Assembly: GCA_007132145.1 (NCBI GenBank)
Contig: SLPE01000029.1
Span: forward strand, 1 to 5,177
Origin: Candidatus Izemoplasma sp.
Lineage (GTDB): Bacteria; Bacillota_I; Bacilli_A; Izemoplasmatales; Izemoplasmataceae
Reading direction: 5' to 3'
Length of the DNA stretch: 5,177 nucleotides
Position 1 is the stretch's first letter. Each line of letters begins with the position of its first letter. Position numbers and translations under genes: made by a program. This document shows positions 2,771 through 5,177 of the stretch, one piece after another. Below the pieces are notes generated by a model, which was not told the DNA's origin, did no database searches, and was given only the letters and a program-made list of their open reading frames with translations.

Positions 2771-5177
2771 GTGGACAACGAAGACCGTATCCGCGATTGG
2801 TTGGACAAACGCTATCGAACCGTTGTCGAAGCACAAATCGAAGCCGCTGAAACGCTCGAAGGCAAACGGGCGTGTTTCGACGACAACCGCAAGGCGGTGC
2901 ATGCATCGCTGAAACGACGCCTCAAAGACATCGAACATGCGCTCGCCGCACTCGACAAGAAGACCCGTGAGCGCAAGGAAGCCATCCGCAACAAGACGAA
3001 GGAGAAGCGCCAAGCCCTCGACACGAAACGCAAAGAACACACCGAAAAGCACCGCACAACGATAAAGGAGCTCGAAGCGTCGAGTGAGCAAAAACGTTCC
3101 TTGAACACCCTCAAGGAAGAGAAAATCGAACACGACCACTCGACGGCTTTATCGAAGGTCGAACCGCATTGCGAAGAACAATGCGCGATGCTCGACCAAC
3201 GCCTCGAAGAGGCGGAATCGACCTTTTCCGACAACATGGCGCAACTCGGGCAGGACACCGACCTCAAAAAAGAGACGCTCGAGAGACGGTATGCCGATGT
3301 CGTCCATGATGTCGAAGAAAAGGACGAACGTCGGAAAGCGCTCCTCGAAAAAGAGATGAAGGCGATCGCCGACAAGATCGAACGCTACGAGAAGACGTTC
3401 GCCGGCACCTTGAAAGAAACGCACGCCCGTCTCAAGGAGCGTCTCTCGCCCCATGAAGAAGCGCTTTCGGCGTTCAAGCAAGAACAAAAACGCGACATCG
3501 AAGAAATCAACGCCTATTATGAAGGCGAACTCACGAAACTCGAAAAATACCGCAAGGAAAAAGAGAAGATCAACGACCTCGAAGCGGCGGCCGCCCTCGC
3601 CAAGGACATCAAGAAGACGAAGAAGAAGCACGAGGAGACCTTGGCGATGAAACGCGCCCAGCACGATGAAAGACGCCCACCGCTCGAAAAAGCCTACGAA
3701 AAAGCCCTTGCCGAAGCGCAGCGCAAGGCCTTCGCCGTCAAGAGCGAAGGCCTCGGCAAGATCGCCGATTACGTCAACGGCCTCCTCTATGCGAAGTCGA
3801 AGGACCTCATCGAGACCAACGACGCCAACATCGACATCCTCAAGCACCAAGACCGCAAGGAAGCGGACCTCAAAGCGCTCGACATCGACGACAGGATTCA
3901 ACGGAAGAACTACGACCGGACGCTCGAAGAGGCGAAACTCGAACACGCGTCCCGAAGCGTCCTCATCCGTCTTGACGCCGACCTCGAAAAAGAACGCGAG
4001 ATCAAGCGCTACCGTCTTGAAAAGAACCGTCTCGTCAAAAGTCGGAGCTACGCCAAAGCGCTTCATCGCAAAGAGACGGAGAAAGCAACGCTCGACCATC
4101 GACTCGCCCTGGACACCTTCGATGTCGAAAAGGCGATGATCTCCCGTGAACACACCTATGAACTCGATGTCGCACACATCGAGAACAACATCGAAAAAGT
4201 CCGCAAGGACCACGAAAAGGAAAGCGTCCTCATCGACCACTACGATCTTCATGCGCAAAACTACACCGCGCTGAAAAACGATAGCCACGCCGTCTCGCAA
4301 AGCGGCTTCGCCGCCGAACACAAGACCCGCAAGCAGCTCATGACCGCCGTATACAAAAACCTTCTCGACGATGCCGAACGCGACCATGCGACCATGGTCG
4401 AAGACATCGAGAAGACGTACAAAGAAGAAATCGTCATTTATGAACAAGCCTATCGAGCCATCGAAAAGGAACACCAGACGTCGATGCAGTCCTTGATGGA
4501 AAAACAAGCGCTCGAACGCAACAAGGACCTCGAACACATCGAATCGCTCGACCCGAAAAAGAACAAGAGACTCATCCGTCAGTACCGGCAGAACCTCGCC
4601 GCGAAACAAGCGGACCACGATGCCGCGCTCGCCCTCAAGAAGCGCGAACTCGACAACAAACGCAACATCTATCAATCGATGATCGACCGGATCAAGCACT
4701 TCCGGATGCAGTCCCTCGAAGAGGCCGACACCTTGCTCATGCATTTACGCGATCAGTTCAACCAGGTCCTCATCGACATCGACCGCTTCCTCGAAACCGA
4801 AAAACGCCATGCCGAGACCATGCTCGAGAAAACGGCGCATAGCGCCGGACTTTTCGAAACCTTTCAAAGGAAACGTCACGAGCAGACCAAGCAATTGAGC
4901 GAAACCTATCTCAGCCGGCGCATCGAGCGCGAGAAAGAAATGAAAGTCGGACTCTACCAAAGCCTCAATGCCGAAATCGCCCGCCACAAGGACCACATCG
5001 CAGCGCTTGAGGAAAACGCCGGAAAGCATCTCGAAGACGTCGACGCGACATTCCGCGAGACATGCGCGACGATCGAGAAAACCGAAATCGAAACCGTCCG
5101 CGCCATCGAAGAGGAGACCGGTGACGAAATCCGTCGCATCGAACAACGGATCCAACGCGAGAAGAAACGGCACGAAG
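2771..5177 (+). CDS. Giant coiled-coil protein of unknown function, 3' end outside window
   Basis: The frame opens with GTG at 2771 and stays open for 802 codons to the window edge. I do not recognise a family. The sequence is almost entirely Lys, Arg, Glu, Asp, Gln, Ala, Leu, Ile and His, with only about five prolines (P132, P227, P303-P304, P595), one Trp near the start (W10) and no signal peptide or membrane segment. A long cytoplasmic alpha-helical coiled-coil is therefore expected. The prolines would divide the rod at about 132, 227, 303 and 595. A less charged patch with glycines at about 327-340 (EGLGKIADYVNGLLY) could be a hinge or small contact site. Some stretches have few hydrophobic core positions (about residues 60-95) and may be single charged helices. 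No ATPase Walker motifs or globular heads are visible, which argues against SMC/Rad50 proteins, although the C-terminus is unseen. Structural, cytoskeletal or cell-shape roles are guesses. It has its own promoter and is separate from the ABC operon. Confidence 0.9.
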   Translation, partial: MDNEDRIRDWLDKRYRTVVEAQIEAAETLEGKRACFDDNRKAVHASLKRRLKDIEHALAALDKKTRERKEAIRNKTKEKRQALDTKRKEHTEKHRTTIKELEASSEQKRSLNTLKEEKIEHDHSTALSKVEPHCEEQCAMLDQRLEEAESTFSDNMAQLGQDTDLKKETLERRYADVVHDVEEKDERRKALLEKEMKAIADKIERYEKTFAGTLKETHARLKERLSPHEEALSAFKQEQKRDIEEINAYYEGELTKLEKYRKEKEKINDLEAAAALAKDIKKTKKKHEETLAMKRAQHDERRPPLEKAYEKALAEAQRKAFAVKSEGLGKIADYVNGLLYAKSKDLIETNDANIDILKHQDRKEADLKALDIDDRIQRKNYDRTLEEAKLEHASRSVLIRLDADLEKEREIKRYRLEKNRLVKSRSYAKALHRKETEKATLDHRLALDTFDVEKAMISREHTYELDVAHIENNIEKVRKDHEKESVLIDHYDLHAQNYTALKNDSHAVSQSGFAAEHKTRKQLMTAVYKNLLDDAERDHATMVEDIEKTYKEEIVIYEQAYRAIEKEHQTSMQSLMEKQALERNKDLEHIESLDPKKNKRLIRQYRQNLAAKQADHDAALALKKRELDNKRNIYQSMIDRIKHFRMQSLEEADTLLMHLRDQFNQVLIDIDRFLETEKRHAETMLEKTAHSAGLFETFQRKRHEQTKQLSETYLSRRIEREKEMKVGLYQSLNAEIARHKDHIAALEENAGKHLEDVDATFRETCATIEKTEIETVRAIEEETGDEIRRIEQRIQREKKRHE

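Noticed and set aside
2702..3375. Overlapping minus-strand open frames of 145 and 187 codons
   Set aside because: They overlap the permease end, the promoter and the start of the coiled-coil gene. Their products are low-complexity (Ser/Arg/Phe-rich), and they lack ribosome binding sites. The plus-strand frame has a promoter, a ribosome binding site and protein-like helical composition.
3149..4744. A 531-codon open frame on the minus strand, opposite the coiled-coil gene
   Set aside because: It is in exact codon register with the plus-strand gene, so it could be stopped only by TTA, CTA or TCA codons, which that gene almost never uses. It ends exactly at the TTA codon at 3149-3151 and begins just after the TTA codon at 4745. 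Its Phe/Val/Leu-rich product is simply the mirror of GAA, AAG, GAC and CTC codons. It has no good ribosome binding site.
4745..5173. A 142-codon minus-strand open frame near the right end
   Set aside because: It is the same codon-register mirror of the coiled-coil gene, bounded by the TTA codon at 4745-4747.
2771..5177. SMC/Rad50-type chromosome or repair ATPase
   Set aside because: Those proteins start with a Walker A head domain; here the coil begins within the first residues and no Walker A or globular N-terminal domain is present.
1..5177. CRISPR array, tRNA/rRNA genes, insertion sequence or phage genes
   Set aside because: I saw no regularly spaced long repeats, no cloverleaf or rRNA-like segments, no transposase or terminal inverted repeats. 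All gaps between genes are under 130 bp and are occupied by promoters.

Overview
The window appears to be bacterial chromosomal DNA with fairly GC-rich coding regions and short AT-rich intergenic gaps. The genes have strong AGGAGG-type ribosome binding sites and sigma-70/SigA-like promoters. The three stop codons visible for complete genes are all TGA, and Trp is read from TGG, so this is the standard bacterial code rather than the Mycoplasma code. The Gram-positive-style signals and the lipoprotein ABC receptor lean towards Bacillota or a deep Mycoplasmatota-like lineage (anaerobic, fermentative). That is inference, and a spirochaete or other anaerobe is not excluded.

Layout. Bases 1-186 (minus) hold the first 62 codons of a NuoE/HydC-type (24-kDa, thioredoxin-like [2Fe-2S]) subunit of an NAD-linked hydrogenase, formate dehydrogenase or complex I-like enzyme. 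It has its own strong promoter in the 187-309 gap, with unusual 20-bp-phased direct repeats around the -35 box. Bases 310-906 (minus) encode a Crp/Fnr-family regulator that lacks both the cAMP-contact Arg-Ser pair and an FNR-type cysteine cluster. The 98-bp gap at 907-1004 is a compact divergent promoter region with a perfect 16-bp Crp-geometry palindrome. To its right, 1005-1943 (plus) encodes an NMT1/NitT-TauT-type lipoprotein substrate-binding protein, followed after one base by its SsuC/TauC-like permease (1945-2742). No ATPase gene follows. Instead, from 2771 to the window edge there is one uninterrupted plus-strand frame of at least 802 codons. It encodes an extremely charged, proline-poor, coiled-coil protein with no recognisable domain. 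Its start is a GTG with a good ribosome binding site, preceded by an extended -10 promoter and an 18-bp palindrome that overlap the end of the permease gene.

How the parts may work together: the Crp/Fnr regulator probably controls itself and the divergent ABC importer through the shared palindrome, and may also act on the redox operon behind it. The importer probably takes up a small organic solute or vitamin-like compound and must borrow an ATPase encoded elsewhere. The coiled-coil gene looks like a separate transcription unit, possibly encoding a cytoskeletal or filament-like structural protein. It is the least explained item in the window.
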